Shown: positions 24,098-33,433, counted from the stretch's first letter. The stretch is 35,457 nucleotides of DNA from Oscillospiraceae bacterium (GCA_015068165.1 SVKZ01000010.1:1-35457), one strand, 5' to 3'. Numbers and translations are program-made. The notes: generated by a model from the letters alone, not told the origin.

Positions 24098-24799
24098 ATG
24101 GCCCGATATAGGATTGCTGATTTAACGGTGCAAATGGATGTATCCGAACGAACTAAGCAGCAGGCAAAGCCTTACCTGATCCAGCAGGATGGACCTGTAG
24201 ATAGTTGTCTTTCTTTGGACTGCCAGCGCTTTTTGGAACGCTATCCCCAGTTAAAAGATCTTGATACTGCACAATACATAGGTACCGGTGCGGTGTTTGC
24301 CGCAGAGGTCTTGGCATTTTACGGGTTTCAGTTCCACGCATCCGCAGTTATGTTGGAAGGGAAGGTTTATTTATTCTCTGCCCCTCCCGGCACAGGGAAA
24401 TCAACCCATACGGGAAAATGGCGCCGTTTGTTTGGCGCTGAGATTATCAATGACGATAAGCCGGTACTGCGGCGTATGAACGGCAGTTGGACGGTATATG
24501 GAACACCTTGGTCCGGCAAGCACGATTTGTCCAACCCTGTAAGCGTTCCCCTCGGTGGTATTGCTTTTGTGAAGCGGGGAGAGCAAAACCGGATTTACAG
24601 AATTTCCCCGGCGGAAGCAGTTCCGGCTATGATCAGCCAATGCATTCGGTTTGGCCATAGAGACTGTATGAGCCGTCAGTTGGAGTTGATAGACCTGCTG
24701 TTGCGGGAAGCGGCTGTTTGGCAGCTTTTTTGCCGGAATGATGATGAGGCGGCGATTGTGTCCTGTGAGGCGATGAAGTGTGATGAAGGTGGAAAATAA
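24098..24799 (+). CDS. HprK/PEPCK-like P-loop protein
   Basis: A 233-residue protein with a phosphate-binding loop SAPPGTGKSTHTGKW and, downstream, INDDKPVLRRMNG and YGTPWSGKHDLS. The arrangement resembles HPr kinase/phosphorylase and the PEP carboxykinase nucleotide fold. HprK-like relatives in some lasso-peptide clusters phosphorylate the peptide C-terminus. It is smaller than true HprK (about 310 residues), lacks the N-terminal HprK domain, and the cassette has no HPr gene. It lies 36 bases after the PqqD gene and overlaps the peptidase gene by 17 bases. Probably a kinase on a peptide, protein or small molecule; substrate unknown. Confidence 0.8.
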   Translation: MARYRIADLTVQMDVSERTKQQAKPYLIQQDGPVDSCLSLDCQRFLERYPQLKDLDTAQYIGTGAVFAAEVLAFYGFQFHASAVMLEGKVYLFSAPPGTGKSTHTGKWRRLFGAEIINDDKPVLRRMNGSWTVYGTPWSGKHDLSNPVSVPLGGIAFVKRGEQNRIYRISPAEAVPAMISQCIRFGHRDCMSRQLELIDLLLREAAVWQLFCRNDDEAAIVSCEAMKCDEGGK

Positions 24800-25169
24800 A
24801 ACAGTAAGGCTGCCGATGGAGCAACTGATTCAGCTGGTGGCGCTGCAACTTTCGGAAAAGGGATGTGCCAGCCTGACGGTTACCAGTAACAGTATGTGGC
24901 CAATGCTCCGGCATAGGAAAGATCGGGTGCTCCTGGCACCTGCAGAAGTCTTCCAAAAAGGAGATATTATCCTGTACCTGCCGGACAACGGGCAATATAT
25001 ACTGCATAGAATTCTAAAAAAGGAAAACAGTTATGTAATATGCGCCGGAGACAACCAATGCGAAAAGGAACAGGTGGAAAACAGCTGTGTGCTTGCGGCG
25101 GTTACGGACTTTTATAGATGTGATAAACGCTACAGCGTTAACGGAACAGGGTATCGGCTGTATAGGTGA
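24783..25169 (+). CDS. Small S24/S26-type serine peptidase, Ser-His form
   Basis: A 128-residue protein with a signal-peptidase-like core: TSNSMWPML (nucleophile Ser37), GDIILYLP, then YILHRILKKEN with His75 where bacterial signal peptidase I has lysine, and CAGDN with Asp90. The Ser-His-Asp set is that of SipW/ER-type signal peptidases. No transmembrane helix is apparent, so it should be cytosolic, unlike true signal peptidases. GTG 24780 is adjacent, but ATG 24783 is preferred. It could mature a peptide handled by the PqqD and HprK-like proteins; this rests on context only. Confidence 0.75.
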   Translation: MKVENKTVRLPMEQLIQLVALQLSEKGCASLTVTSNSMWPMLRHRKDRVLLAPAEVFQKGDIILYLPDNGQYILHRILKKENSYVICAGDNQCEKEQVENSCVLAAVTDFYRCDKRYSVNGTGYRLYR

Positions 25170-25266
25170 ATGTGGATTACGCTTTTTCCTGTCCGCAGGG
25201 CTCTTTTGTGGGGCGGGAGAAAGTTAGTTTGGTGCAAAAATAAATCTCCTGGAGGAAAATAAAAGT

Positions 25267-25520
25267 ATGAAAAAATCGCTTTTACTTCTAATCAGTATCC
25301 TTTGCGTGGCGGTAATGCTGTTCGGCGTTTTGACCGGTTGCCAAAGAGACAATAGGGAAGATCCTGGGGACGGTAAGATCGACACTCTTTCTTTGGCGAC
25401 CCGTCTGGTCCCACCGGCGATCTGTTTGATGATCCCACCGGTGGAAACACCAATGGTGATTCCACGGTTATGGACGGCGAAGTCGATGATGATGACTATA
25501 TGGGCATGCCCTTCGGTTAA
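25267..25520 (+). pseudogene. Small acidic lipoprotein gene with an apparent -1 frameshift
   Basis: The first frame encodes a lipoprotein signal, MKKSLLLLISILCVAVMLFG, with lipobox LTGC (Cys25), then an acidic stretch DNREDPGDGKID. From about 25390 the sensible sequence moves to another frame: DPSGPTGDLFDDPTGG, then GEVDDDDYMGMPFG and TAA at 25518. That stop sits just ahead of a terminator, whereas the original frame runs through it. One extra T in the TTT at 25392-25394 would join them (reading TLSFGDPSG). Either a one-base deletion, a sequencing error, or recoding explains it. GGAGG lies 11 bases before the ATG. It ends the PqqD/HprK/peptidase cassette and might be its substrate. Confidence 0.6.
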
Positions 25521-25530
25521 TATGCAACAT

Positions 25531-25575
25531 AAAAAGACTGTTGTGAGACGAAAGTTTTGCAACAGTCTCTTTTTA
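25531..25575 (+). terminator. Terminator of the pqqD-like cassette
   Basis: Stem AGACTGTTG / CAACAGTCT flanked by A and T runs, ending TCTTTTTA. It begins eleven bases after the TAA of the second lipoprotein frame. Confidence 0.8.
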
Positions 25576-25655
25576 TTGCGTATTTTCGGAGATATTACAG
25601 AAAATGAGGGGAGAAAACCGAAATTTATGGGGAACAGTAATTTGGCAAAAGAGGC

Positions 25656-25684
25656 TTGCAAAGGAATGGGTTTTGCGATATGAT
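25656..25684 (+). promoter_or_regulatory. Promoter of the flavin reductase-mntP unit
   Basis: TTGCAA (25656-25661), a 17-base spacer and TATGAT (25679-25684), with AAGGAGG following before the ATG. Confidence 0.65.
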
Positions 25685-25712
25685 AGTACCATCTTTTTAA
25701 GGAGGAAATGCA

Positions 25713-26219
25713 ATGAAGCGTAAAATAGAGGCCTTTGATTATGCAAAGGATATTTTGGAAGCGGTTGGCAAGGGTGTGCTAATGACAACCTGCGCCGATG
25801 GCAAGGTGGATACAATGACCATTGGCTGGGGCACGATGGGCATCCAGTGGGGCAAGCCTATTTTTATTGCTTATGTTCGTGAAAGTCGGTTTACAAAAGA
25901 ACTGGTAGATAAGAATGGGGAGTTTACTGTCAATGTGCCTTACGGTCAGTATGATAAAAATATTTTGGGCTTCTGCGGCACAAAGTCCGGCCGGAATGTG
26001 GATAAGATCAAGGAACTGGGTCTGACTCTGGAAGCGGGGGAGACGGTGTCTGTTCCTGCAATTAAGGAATTGCCCCTAACCTTGGAATGCAAGGTGATTT
26101 ATAAGCAGGAGCAGAACAAGGACGCCATTGCACCTTTTGCTATGGAACGGTATTACGGCGACGGGGATTTCCATACGGCATATTACGGGCAGATCACCGC
26201 GGCTTACATTGTGGAGTAA
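25713..26219 (+). CDS. Flavin reductase-like (FMN-binding split-barrel) protein
   Basis: A 168-residue protein of the flavin reductase/flavoredoxin family, binding FMN and probably reducing it or passing electrons. GKGVLMTTCADGKVDTMTIG is the family's flavin phosphate-binding strand-loop, followed by PIFIAYVRESRFTKELV and FTVNVPYG. The ribosome site is AAGGAGG. mntP starts three bases after its stop, so the two form an operon. The physiological electron acceptor is unknown. Confidence 0.85.
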   Translation: MKRKIEAFDYAKDILEAVGKGVLMTTCADGKVDTMTIGWGTMGIQWGKPIFIAYVRESRFTKELVDKNGEFTVNVPYGQYDKNILGFCGTKSGRNVDKIKELGLTLEAGETVSVPAIKELPLTLECKVIYKQEQNKDAIAPFAMERYYGDGDFHTAYYGQITAAYIVE

Positions 26220-26222
26220 AAA

Positions 26223-26792
26223 ATGGGATTATTTGAACTTATGATTCTGGCGGTGGGCCTGAGTATGGATGCCTTTGCCGTCTCCATCTGCAAGGGCCTG
26301 TCTATGAAAAAGACAGGTTTGCGGGAAGGCGCCATCTGTGGCGTTTGGTTTGGTGGTTTTCAGGCGTTGATGCCGGTGATCGGCTTTTTCTTAGGTGCCC
26401 TGTTTGCCAAGCAAATTGAGGCGTTTGATCATTGGATAGCCTTTGTTTTGTTGGCTCTGATTGGCGGAAATATGCTGAAAGAAGCTTTCTCTAAGTGCGA
26501 TTGCTGTGAGGAACACAACGCAGATCTGTCTGTCAAAACGATGTTTGTGATGGCGGTTGCAACCAGCATTGACGCTTTGGCGGTTGGCATTTCCCTTGCA
26601 ATGGCAGGCAAAGTGAATATTTGGTTGGCAATGGCGCTGATTGGCGTGGTAACCTTTATTATGTGTACCGCAGGCGTAAAAATCGGTAATATTTTTGGCA
26701 GCCGCTACGAAAAAAAGGCAGAGGCCGCCGGCGGCATCATTTTGATTTTGTTGGGACTGAAGATCCTGCTGGAGCATTTGGGCGTTTTGTAA
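26223..26792 (+). CDS. mntP: MntP-type manganese efflux pump
   Basis: Inner-membrane exporter of manganese. The 189 residues form about six helices in two similar halves: LSMDAFAVSICKGLSM in the first and ATSIDALAVGISLAMAG in the second. Each has the conserved intramembrane aspartate. A Cys-rich cytosolic loop (KCDCCEEH) lies between. It is coupled to the flavin reductase gene and ends at a terminator. No yybP-ykoY manganese riboswitch was seen in the operon leader, which is only about 20 bases. Confidence 0.93.
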   Translation: MGLFELMILAVGLSMDAFAVSICKGLSMKKTGLREGAICGVWFGGFQALMPVIGFFLGALFAKQIEAFDHWIAFVLLALIGGNMLKEAFSKCDCCEEHNADLSVKTMFVMAVATSIDALAVGISLAMAGKVNIWLAMALIGVVTFIMCTAGVKIGNIFGSRYEKKAEAAGGIILILLGLKILLEHLGVL

Positions 26793-26803
26793 GAGATATT
26801 TGA

Positions 26804-26845
26804 AAAACAGCCGGGACGAATTGTGCGTTCCGGCTGTTTTTGCAC
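26804..26845 (+). terminator. Terminator after mntP
   Basis: Long stem AAAACAGCCGG / CCGGCTGTTTT with an inner extension and TTTTT tail. Confidence 0.85.
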
Positions 26846-26855
26846 GGAAAAACAC

Positions 26856-26884
26856 TTGACAATCTTTCGGCAGATAGGTAAAAT
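26856..26884 (+). promoter_or_regulatory. Promoter of rny
   Basis: TTGACA (26856-26861), a 17-base spacer and TAAAAT (26879-26884). This gives a leader of about 200 bases. Confidence 0.72.
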
Positions 26885-26943
26885 ATAAGTGGTATTGTGT
26901 ATGCTGGGCTATTATAGGCAGCATTTCATAGATAACCTGATGA

Positions 26944-26984
26944 ATTACCGGGGGAGCCTATTGCACCTCGTAATGTTTTTTTTT
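26944..26984 (+). terminator. Possible attenuator in the rny leader
   Basis: ATTAC plus GGGG pair with CCTC plus GTAAT around a 12-base loop (one bulge), followed by GTTTTTTTTT. ATAGGC upstream (about 26913) can instead pair with GCCTAT in the loop region, an alternative fold. The rest of the leader to 27093 holds a GCGC/GCGC hairpin near 27030 and no reading frame I trust. No known riboswitch class was recognised. Confidence 0.45.
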
Positions 26985-27093
26985 GGATATTTAGCCGCAA
27001 TAGCGGTGTTTTACCAACTGAACAGCGCGAGAGCCATAGCGCGCACTCCGTGTCATCACCCAAATTTTGTTAAAGGAGGTGCACAGAGAAGTT

Positions 27094-28644
27094 ATGGAAC
27101 CCATTCATATTATTTTTATCGTTCTGGCGGCGGTTGTAGCAGGATTTGTGGGATTTTTTGCCGGTGTTGCTTACCGTAAGAAAGTGGGCGAACGGGAGAT
27201 CGGTTCTGCAGAGCAGGAAGCCACCCGCCTGATTAACGAAGCGATTCGTAGCGGTGAGAACCGTAAGAAGGAACTGCTTTTGGAAGCCAAGGACGAGATC
27301 CATAAATCTCGCACAGAGCACGAAAGAGACGTCAAAGAGCGCCGGGCCGAGCTGAGCAAGCAGGAGCGCCGGTTGCAGCAAAAAGAAGAGACCCTGGACA
27401 AAAAGGCAGAAGTTTTTGAGCGCAAGGAAGAGGAATATGCCCGCCGTATGGCAGAAGTGGCCGAGGTCAAGGCGGAAGCTGAGGCTGTCCGCAGACAGCA
27501 TATTGCAACTTTGGAGAAGCTGTCCGGCCTGACCCAGGAGCAGGCAAAAGTTTACTTGCTGGAGACGGTGGAGACAGAGGTCCGCCATGAAACAGCTATG
27601 AAGATCAAAGAGATCGAGCAGCAGATGAAGGACGAGGCAGACGAAAAGGCAAGAGACATTCTCTCTATTGCCATCCAGCGCTGTGCCGCTGACCACGCCG
27701 CAGAGGCTACCGTTTCTGTTGTTCCTCTGCCTACGGATGAGATGAAGGGCCGCATTATCGGTCGTGAAGGTCGGAATATCCGTACCCTTGAGACCATTAC
27801 CGGCGTGGATTTGATTATCGACGATACACCGGAGGCCATTACTGTCAGCAGCTTTGATCCTGTCCGCCGTGAGATTGCCCGGCTGGCTTTGGAGAAGCTG
27901 ATCGTTGACGGCCGTATCCATCCCACCCGCATTGAGGATATGGTGGAGAAGGCGCGCAAGGACGTGGAGCGTACCATCCGTGAGGAGGGCGAGCGTGCTT
28001 GCTATGAGACCGGTGTTCACGGCTTGAATCCCGAGCTGATTAAAATTTTGGGCCGTCAGAAGTACCGTACCTCTTACGGTCAGAATGTGCTCAACCACTC
28101 TATCGAGGTGGCACATATTGCCGGCCTTATGGCGGCTGAACTGGGTGTGGATGTGGCCCTTGCCAAGCGCGCAGGTCTTCTGCACGATTTGGGTAAGTCC
28201 ATTGATCACGAGGTGGAAGGCAGCCACATTCAGTTGGGTGCAGATCTCGCCAGAAAGTATAAGGAAAACCCGGTTGTGGTTAATGCTATCGAGGCTCACC
28301 ACGGTGATGTAGAACCCAAGACGGTGATTGCTGTACTGATTCAGGCTGCTGATGCTGTTTCCGCTGCCCGTCCCGGCGCCCGCCGTGAGAATGTGGAGAA
28401 TTATATCCGCAGACTGCAGAAGCTGGAGGAGCTGACCTGCAGTTATCCCGGTGTTGAGAAGGCTTATGCCATCCAGGCAGGCCGTGAGGTTCGCATTATG
28501 GTCAAGCCCGAGGAGGTTACAGAGGATAATATGATCCTGCTGGCCCGAGATGTGGCGAAAAAGATCGAAGCTGAGTTGGAATATCCCGGCCAGATCAAGG
28601 TCAATGTGATCCGGGAAACCAAGGCTGTGGAATACGCAAAGTAA
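27094..28644 (+). CDS. rny: Ribonuclease Y
   Basis: Membrane-anchored endoribonuclease that starts mRNA decay in Firmicutes. The 516 residues show an N-terminal helix ([19 protein letters not shown]), a long charged coiled coil (about 25-200), a KH RNA-binding domain ([15 protein letters not shown]) and an HD nuclease domain with [12 protein letters not shown] and AHHGD. Length is standard. A frame from 27067 would absorb the ribosome site; ATG 27094 follows AAAGGAGG at somewhat long spacing (about 14 bases). Confidence 0.95.
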   Translation: MEPIHIIFIVLAAVVAGFVGFFAGVAYRKKVGEREIGSAEQEATRLINEAIRSGENRKKELLLEAKDEIHKSRTEHERDVKERRAELSKQERRLQQKEETLDKKAEVFERKEEEYARRMAEVAEVKAEAEAVRRQHIATLEKLSGLTQEQAKVYLLETVETEVRHETAMKIKEIEQQMKDEADEKARDILSIAIQRCAADHAAEATVSVVPLPTDEMKGRIIGREGRNIRTLETITGVDLIIDDTPEAITVSSFDPVRREIARLALEKLIVDGRIHPTRIEDMVEKARKDVERTIREEGERACYETGVHGLNPELIKILGRQKYRTSYGQNVLNHSIEVAHIAGLMAAELGVDVALAKRAGLLHDLGKSIDHEVEGSHIQLGADLARKYKENPVVVNAIEAHHGDVEPKTVIAVLIQAADAVSAARPGARRENVENYIRRLQKLEELTCSYPGVEKAYAIQAGREVRIMVKPEEVTEDNMILLARDVAKKIEAELEYPGQIKVNVIRETKAVEYAK

Positions 28645-28650
28645 TTTACG

Positions 28651-28681
28651 AAAGAGACCGCTGTTTGCGGTCTCTTTTTTT
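28651..28681 (+). terminator. Terminator after rny
   Basis: Perfect 9-bp stem AGAGACCGC / GCGGTCTCT, loop TGTTT, then a T-run. Confidence 0.88.
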
Positions 28682-28756
28682 GCATAGGGAAGGATTTTTT
28701 TGCAATTGTGGCATACTATTACAAAATAGGGAGATCGTCTTGAAAGGTGTGAGCTT

Positions 28757-29413
28757 ATGTGTACAGTCAAAAACCTTTATGATTTGCACCATACGATGGC
28801 AAATGTTTATTTGGAACAGGTTATCTACCCTTGGGAGGCACTGGGGGGTATTCAGGAACAAATCCTTGCCCTCGGAAGAGGTCTGTGGGAGGATTATAAG
28901 GAGATTTTGCCCCAGGTTTGGGTGCATAAGACGGCAAAGATCGCACCCACTGCCTATTTAGGTGCGCCTTGCATTATTGGTGCAAATACCGAAGTGCGGC
29001 ACGGGGCATTTATCCGTGGCTCTGCCCTGGTGGGCGAGGGCTGCGTAGTAGGCAACTCCGTGGAGCTGAAAAATGTCATTTTATTTGACGGTGTTCAGGT
29101 GCCGCACTACAATTATGTGGGCGACAGTATTTTGGGGTATAAAGCCCATATGGGTGCGGGCTCTGTTACTTCCAATGTAAAGTCCGATAAGTCCTTGGTT
29201 GTTATCCACACAGAGCCAGCCATCCCGACCGGTATTAAAAAGGTAGGTGCAATGTTGGGAGATTTTGTGGAGGTGGGCTGTAACAGTGTCCTCAATCCCG
29301 GCACGGTTATCGGCAGAAATTCCAATGTATATCCGCTGTCTTCCGTTCGCGGTGTGATCCCGGCAAACAGTATTTATAAGACCGGCGGCGTTGTGGTCGC
29401 AAAGAATAAGTGA
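28757..29413 (+). CDS. GlmU-like left-handed beta-helix acyltransferase without uridylyltransferase domain
   Basis: A 218-residue protein with about 65 N-terminal residues of helical sequence, then hexapeptide repeats (IAPTAYLGAPCIIGANTEV, VVGNSVELKNVIL). GDSILGYKAHMGAGSVTSNV is the acetyl-CoA/sugar motif of the C-terminal domain of GlmU. The pyrophosphorylase domain of full GlmU is absent. It precedes glmM by ten bases, so a role in acetylating glucosamine-1-phosphate or a related sugar phosphate is plausible. Similar short proteins are often annotated as UDP-GlcNAc pyrophosphorylase-related. Whether it has an acetyltransferase or acts as a partner of a separate uridylyltransferase cannot be told. 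Confidence 0.8.
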   Translation: MCTVKNLYDLHHTMANVYLEQVIYPWEALGGIQEQILALGRGLWEDYKEILPQVWVHKTAKIAPTAYLGAPCIIGANTEVRHGAFIRGSALVGEGCVVGNSVELKNVILFDGVQVPHYNYVGDSILGYKAHMGAGSVTSNVKSDKSLVVIHTEPAIPTGIKKVGAMLGDFVEVGCNSVLNPGTVIGRNSNVYPLSSVRGVIPANSIYKTGGVVVAKNK

Positions 29414-29423
29414 GGGAAGGTCT

Positions 29424-30812
29424 ATGGGGAAATATTTCGGAACAGACGGCTTCCGCGGAGAAGCGAACAATAATCTGACTGCGGACCACGCCTATAAAGT
29501 CGGCCGCTTTTTAGGCTGGTATTACGGTGAGCTGAAACGCCGGGCAGGTGTTGACGAGCCTGCCAGAATTGTAATCGGTAAGGACACCCGGCGCTCCAGC
29601 TATATGTTTGAGTATACTTTGGCGGCAGGTATTACCGCCTCGGGTGCGGATGCGTACCTAATGCACGTTACCACCACACCGTCGGTGGCCTATATTGCCC
29701 GTGTGGACGGCTTTGACTGCGGCATTATGATTTCTGCCAGCCATAATCCTTACTATGATAACGGCATTAAGCTAATAAACGGTCAAGGCGAAAAGATGGA
29801 CGAAGAGACCATCGCGCTGGTGGAAGCTTACATTGACGGGGAATTGGTGCTGTTCGGTCAAAAATGGGAAAGCTTGCCCTTCGGACAGCGGGAAAAGGTG
29901 GGCGTTTCTGTGGATTACGCATCCGGCAGAAACCGCTATATCGGCTATCTGATCAGCTTGGGACTGTATTCCTTTAAGGATGTGCGGGTGGGCCTGGACT
30001 GCGCAAACGGCGCGGCTTGGAACATCGCAAAGGCGGTTTTTGACGCGCTGGGCGCAAAGACCTATGTGATCAACGCAGAGCCTGACGGTGTGAATATCAA
30101 TACCAACGCCGGCTCTACCCATATTGAGGTGCTGCAGAAATTTGTGGTGGATAACGGACTGGATGTGGGTTTTGCCTTTGACGGCGACGCAGACCGCTGC
30201 CTGTGTGTGGACGAAAAGGGCAATATCATCACCGGCGACCATATTCTTTATGCTCTGGGTTGCTATATGCGGGAAAAAGGACAACTGGATAACAATACGG
30301 TTGTAACTACCGTGATGTCCAACTTTGGCTTGTATAAAGCCCTGGATGAAAAGGGCATTGACTACGCCAAAACCAAGGTGGGCGACAAGTACGTCTACGA
30401 GTATATGGTGAAAAACGGCTGCCGGGTGGGCGGCGAGCAATCCGGTCATATCATTATTTCCCACTATGCCAATAGCGGCGACGGTATTCTTACAAGCCTG
30501 AAAATGATGGAAGTAATGCTGGCAAAGAAAAAGAAAATGAGCCAGCTTTTCGAGGGCTTGCATATTTATCCTCAGGTGCTGAAAAATGTCCGCGTCTACT
30601 CCAAACCGGAAGCCCAAAATGACCCTGCGGTGAAAGCAGTTGTGCAGAAAGTGGCAGACCGACTGGGAGATACGGGTCGGATTTTGGTTCGGGAGTCCGG
30701 TACAGAGCCGGTGATCCGGGTGATGGTTGAGGCCGCAACCAAAGAGGAATGCCAAGAATGTGTGGATGAAGTGGTAAATGTCATCTGCGCCCAAGGCCAT
30801 GCAAGGGTTTAA
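29424..30812 (+). CDS. glmM: Phosphoglucosamine mutase
   Basis: Interconverts glucosamine-6-phosphate and glucosamine-1-phosphate on the way to UDP-GlcNAc and peptidoglycan. The 462 residues begin MGKYFGTDGFRGEAN. They contain the phosphoserine loop MISASHNPYYDNG, the metal-binding FDGDADRC, the sugar-binding GGEQSGHI and the phosphate-binding RESGTEPVIRV. Length fits the family. An open frame upstream from 29391 is ignored because ATG 29424 follows GGGAAGG. It is co-transcribed with the GlmU-like gene. A general phosphoglucomutase/phosphomannomutase activity is possible but the motifs favour GlmM. Confidence 0.93.
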   Translation: MGKYFGTDGFRGEANNNLTADHAYKVGRFLGWYYGELKRRAGVDEPARIVIGKDTRRSSYMFEYTLAAGITASGADAYLMHVTTTPSVAYIARVDGFDCGIMISASHNPYYDNGIKLINGQGEKMDEETIALVEAYIDGELVLFGQKWESLPFGQREKVGVSVDYASGRNRYIGYLISLGLYSFKDVRVGLDCANGAAWNIAKAVFDALGAKTYVINAEPDGVNINTNAGSTHIEVLQKFVVDNGLDVGFAFDGDADRCLCVDEKGNIITGDHILYALGCYMREKGQLDNNTVVTTVMSNFGLYKALDEKGIDYAKTKVGDKYVYEYMVKNGCRVGGEQSGHIIISHYANSGDGILTSLKMMEVMLAKKKKMSQLFEGLHIYPQVLKNVRVYSKPEAQNDPAVKAVVQKVADRLGDTGRILVRESGTEPVIRVMVEAATKEECQECVDEVVNVICAQGHARV

Positions 30813-30819
30813 TACGAAC

Positions 30820-30846
30820 GCCCCTGCCTCGGCAGGGGGGCTTTTA
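30820..30846 (+). terminator. Terminator after glmM
   Basis: Stem GCCCCTGCC / GGCAGGGGG, followed by GGCTTTTATA. Confidence 0.82.
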
Positions 30847-30898
30847 TATGGAAACCACGGATACAAATTATAGCGGGCGGCGCCTACGACGCCCCGCT

Positions 30899-31017
30899 AA
30901 GCCTTCCCCTCGGGAGAGGGCTTGGGGGAAAGGATTGCCTCCCTCGCAATGACGGGGAGATGGGGAAGGTGGGCGGAAAGATTGCCACGCCGGTGTGCAC
31001 ACCGGCTCGCAATGACA
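30899..31017. repeat. GC-rich intergenic repeats with GATTGCC...TCGCAATGAC units
   Basis: After a CCTTCCCC-type start, two units follow: GATTGCCTCCCTCGCAATGAC-like at about 30934-30953, and a longer one at about 30980-31017 running GATTGCCACG, CCGGTGTGCACACCGG, TCGCAATGAC. The ends of each unit are partial inverted repeats. They fill most of the gap between glmM and groES, with no coding potential. Similar units occur as dispersed repeats in many gut bacteria. Confidence 0.55.
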
Positions 31018-31087
31018 ACGAGGTTTACCGCAATAGCAAGGGACGGGAAAGGACATAAAATATTCACAGAAAAAATACAAATAGTAC

Positions 31088-31116
31088 TTGCATTTTTTGG
31101 AAACATAGGCTATTAT
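31088..31116 (+). promoter_or_regulatory. Promoter of groES-groEL
   Basis: TTGCAT (31088-31093), a 17-base spacer and TATTAT (31111-31116), ending ten bases before the CIRCE element. Confidence 0.75.
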
Positions 31117-31125
31117 ATAGGAAAG

Positions 31126-31152
31126 TTAGCACTCGGGATGACTGAGTGCTAA
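31126..31152. promoter_or_regulatory. CIRCE operator (HrcA binding site)
   Basis: TTAGCACTC, nine bases, GAGTGCTAA: a perfect match to the CIRCE consensus. It covers the predicted transcription start, so HrcA would repress groESL until heat shock or misfolding titrates it. Confidence 0.96.
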
Positions 31153-31211
31153 TAAAAAAGTAGATGTGTGGGCGTATGCCCGATCTAAATACGGTTTATG
31201 GAGGCAATATT

Positions 31212-31487
31212 ATGAAGCTCAGACCCCTGGCAGATAACATTCTGCTCAAAGCAAGTGAGGCAGAGGAGACCACCTCTTCCGGCATTATTCTGGCAACCAC
31301 CAACAAGGAACAGTCCGGCGTTTTTGAAGTCGTGGCGGCAGGCCCCGGCACTAAGGATGCACCTGTTACCGTCAGCGTTGGTGATAAGGTCGTAGTCGGT
31401 AAGTACGCAGGCAGCGAATTTAAGCTGGACGGCGAGGACTATAAGTTTGTCAAGCAGGAAGAGATCCTGGCGATCGTAACCGAGTAA
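31212..31487 (+). CDS. groES: Co-chaperonin GroES
   Basis: Heptameric lid of the GroEL folding chamber. The 91 residues begin MKLRPLADNILLKASEAEE, contain the mobile loop around TTSSGIIL, and end KQEEILAIVTE. An upstream in-frame ATG (31164) overlaps the leader; ATG 31212 with GGAGG eight bases ahead is chosen. groEL starts 18 bases after the stop. Confidence 0.97.
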   Translation: MKLRPLADNILLKASEAEETTSSGIILATTNKEQSGVFEVVAAGPGTKDAPVTVSVGDKVVVGKYAGSEFKLDGEDYKFVKQEEILAIVTE

Positions 31488-31502
31488 TTTAGGAGGAATT
31501 AA

Positions 31503-33140
<1,638 letters not shown>

Positions 33141-33147
33141 GAAATAA

Positions 33148-33182
33148 AATTTCGCCCTCCAAGAAATTGGAGGGCGATGTTA
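33148..33182 (+). terminator. Probable terminator after groEL
   Basis: Stem TCGCCCTCCAA / TTGGAGGGCGA with loop GAAA, flanked by AAATAA-rich and TGTTATTT sequence that can extend the stem. The T-run is imperfect. Confidence 0.65.
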
Positions 33183-33202
33183 TTTCTGTGAAGTTATTGG
33201 AG

Positions 33203-33353
33203 TATCATACTTTCTCTCCGACGAGAAAGTATGCAAAGAGCCGCCGGGAACCTCTCGTATGGTTCCCGGACTCTCCAAGACGACCAAAGGGGGACGCAAC
33301 AAGAAAACCTTATTTGGGAGATGGTTTTGCTTACCCCCTTTGGAAACCCCGAG
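33203..33353. repeat. Structured repeat, copy B
   Basis: Second copy of the element at 22333. Hairpins CATACTTTCTC / GAGAAAGTATG and CCGGGAACC / GGTTCCCGG are kept. The third stem is stronger here (CCAAAGGGGG / CCCCCTTTGG) and encloses about 40 extra bases forming an AAAACC / GGTTTT hairpin. It lies between groEL and infC. Confidence 0.75.
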
Positions 33354-33398
33354 GGAAATAACCTGTTCTTGGAAATTCTTGGAAAGGAAAATTTCCTA

Positions 33399-33427
33399 TT
33401 GACAAATGGGGGAGGGTATGTTAAAAT
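33399..33427 (+). promoter_or_regulatory. Promoter of infC-rpmI-rplT
   Basis: TTGACA (33399-33404), a 17-base spacer and TAAAAT (33422-33427). It gives a leader of about 135 bases. Confidence 0.78.
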
Positions 33428-33433
33428 ACCCGA

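Noticed and set aside
25685..25712. Manganese (yybP-ykoY) riboswitch controlling mntP
   Set aside because: The operon leader is about 20 bases and mntP follows the flavin reductase gene by three bases, leaving no room.
26885..27066. 6S RNA or SRP RNA in the rny leader
   Set aside because: Size and location are possible, but neither the long bulged 6S rod nor the SRP core tetraloop motif could be drawn.
26889..27179. Small plus-strand frame in the rny leader
   Set aside because: No ribosome site, it crosses the terminator-like hairpin, and overlaps the RNase Y start in another frame.
27070..28770. 566-codon antisense frame over rny
   Set aside because: RNase Y on the plus strand has complete KH and HD domains; the antisense frame runs through the rny terminator.
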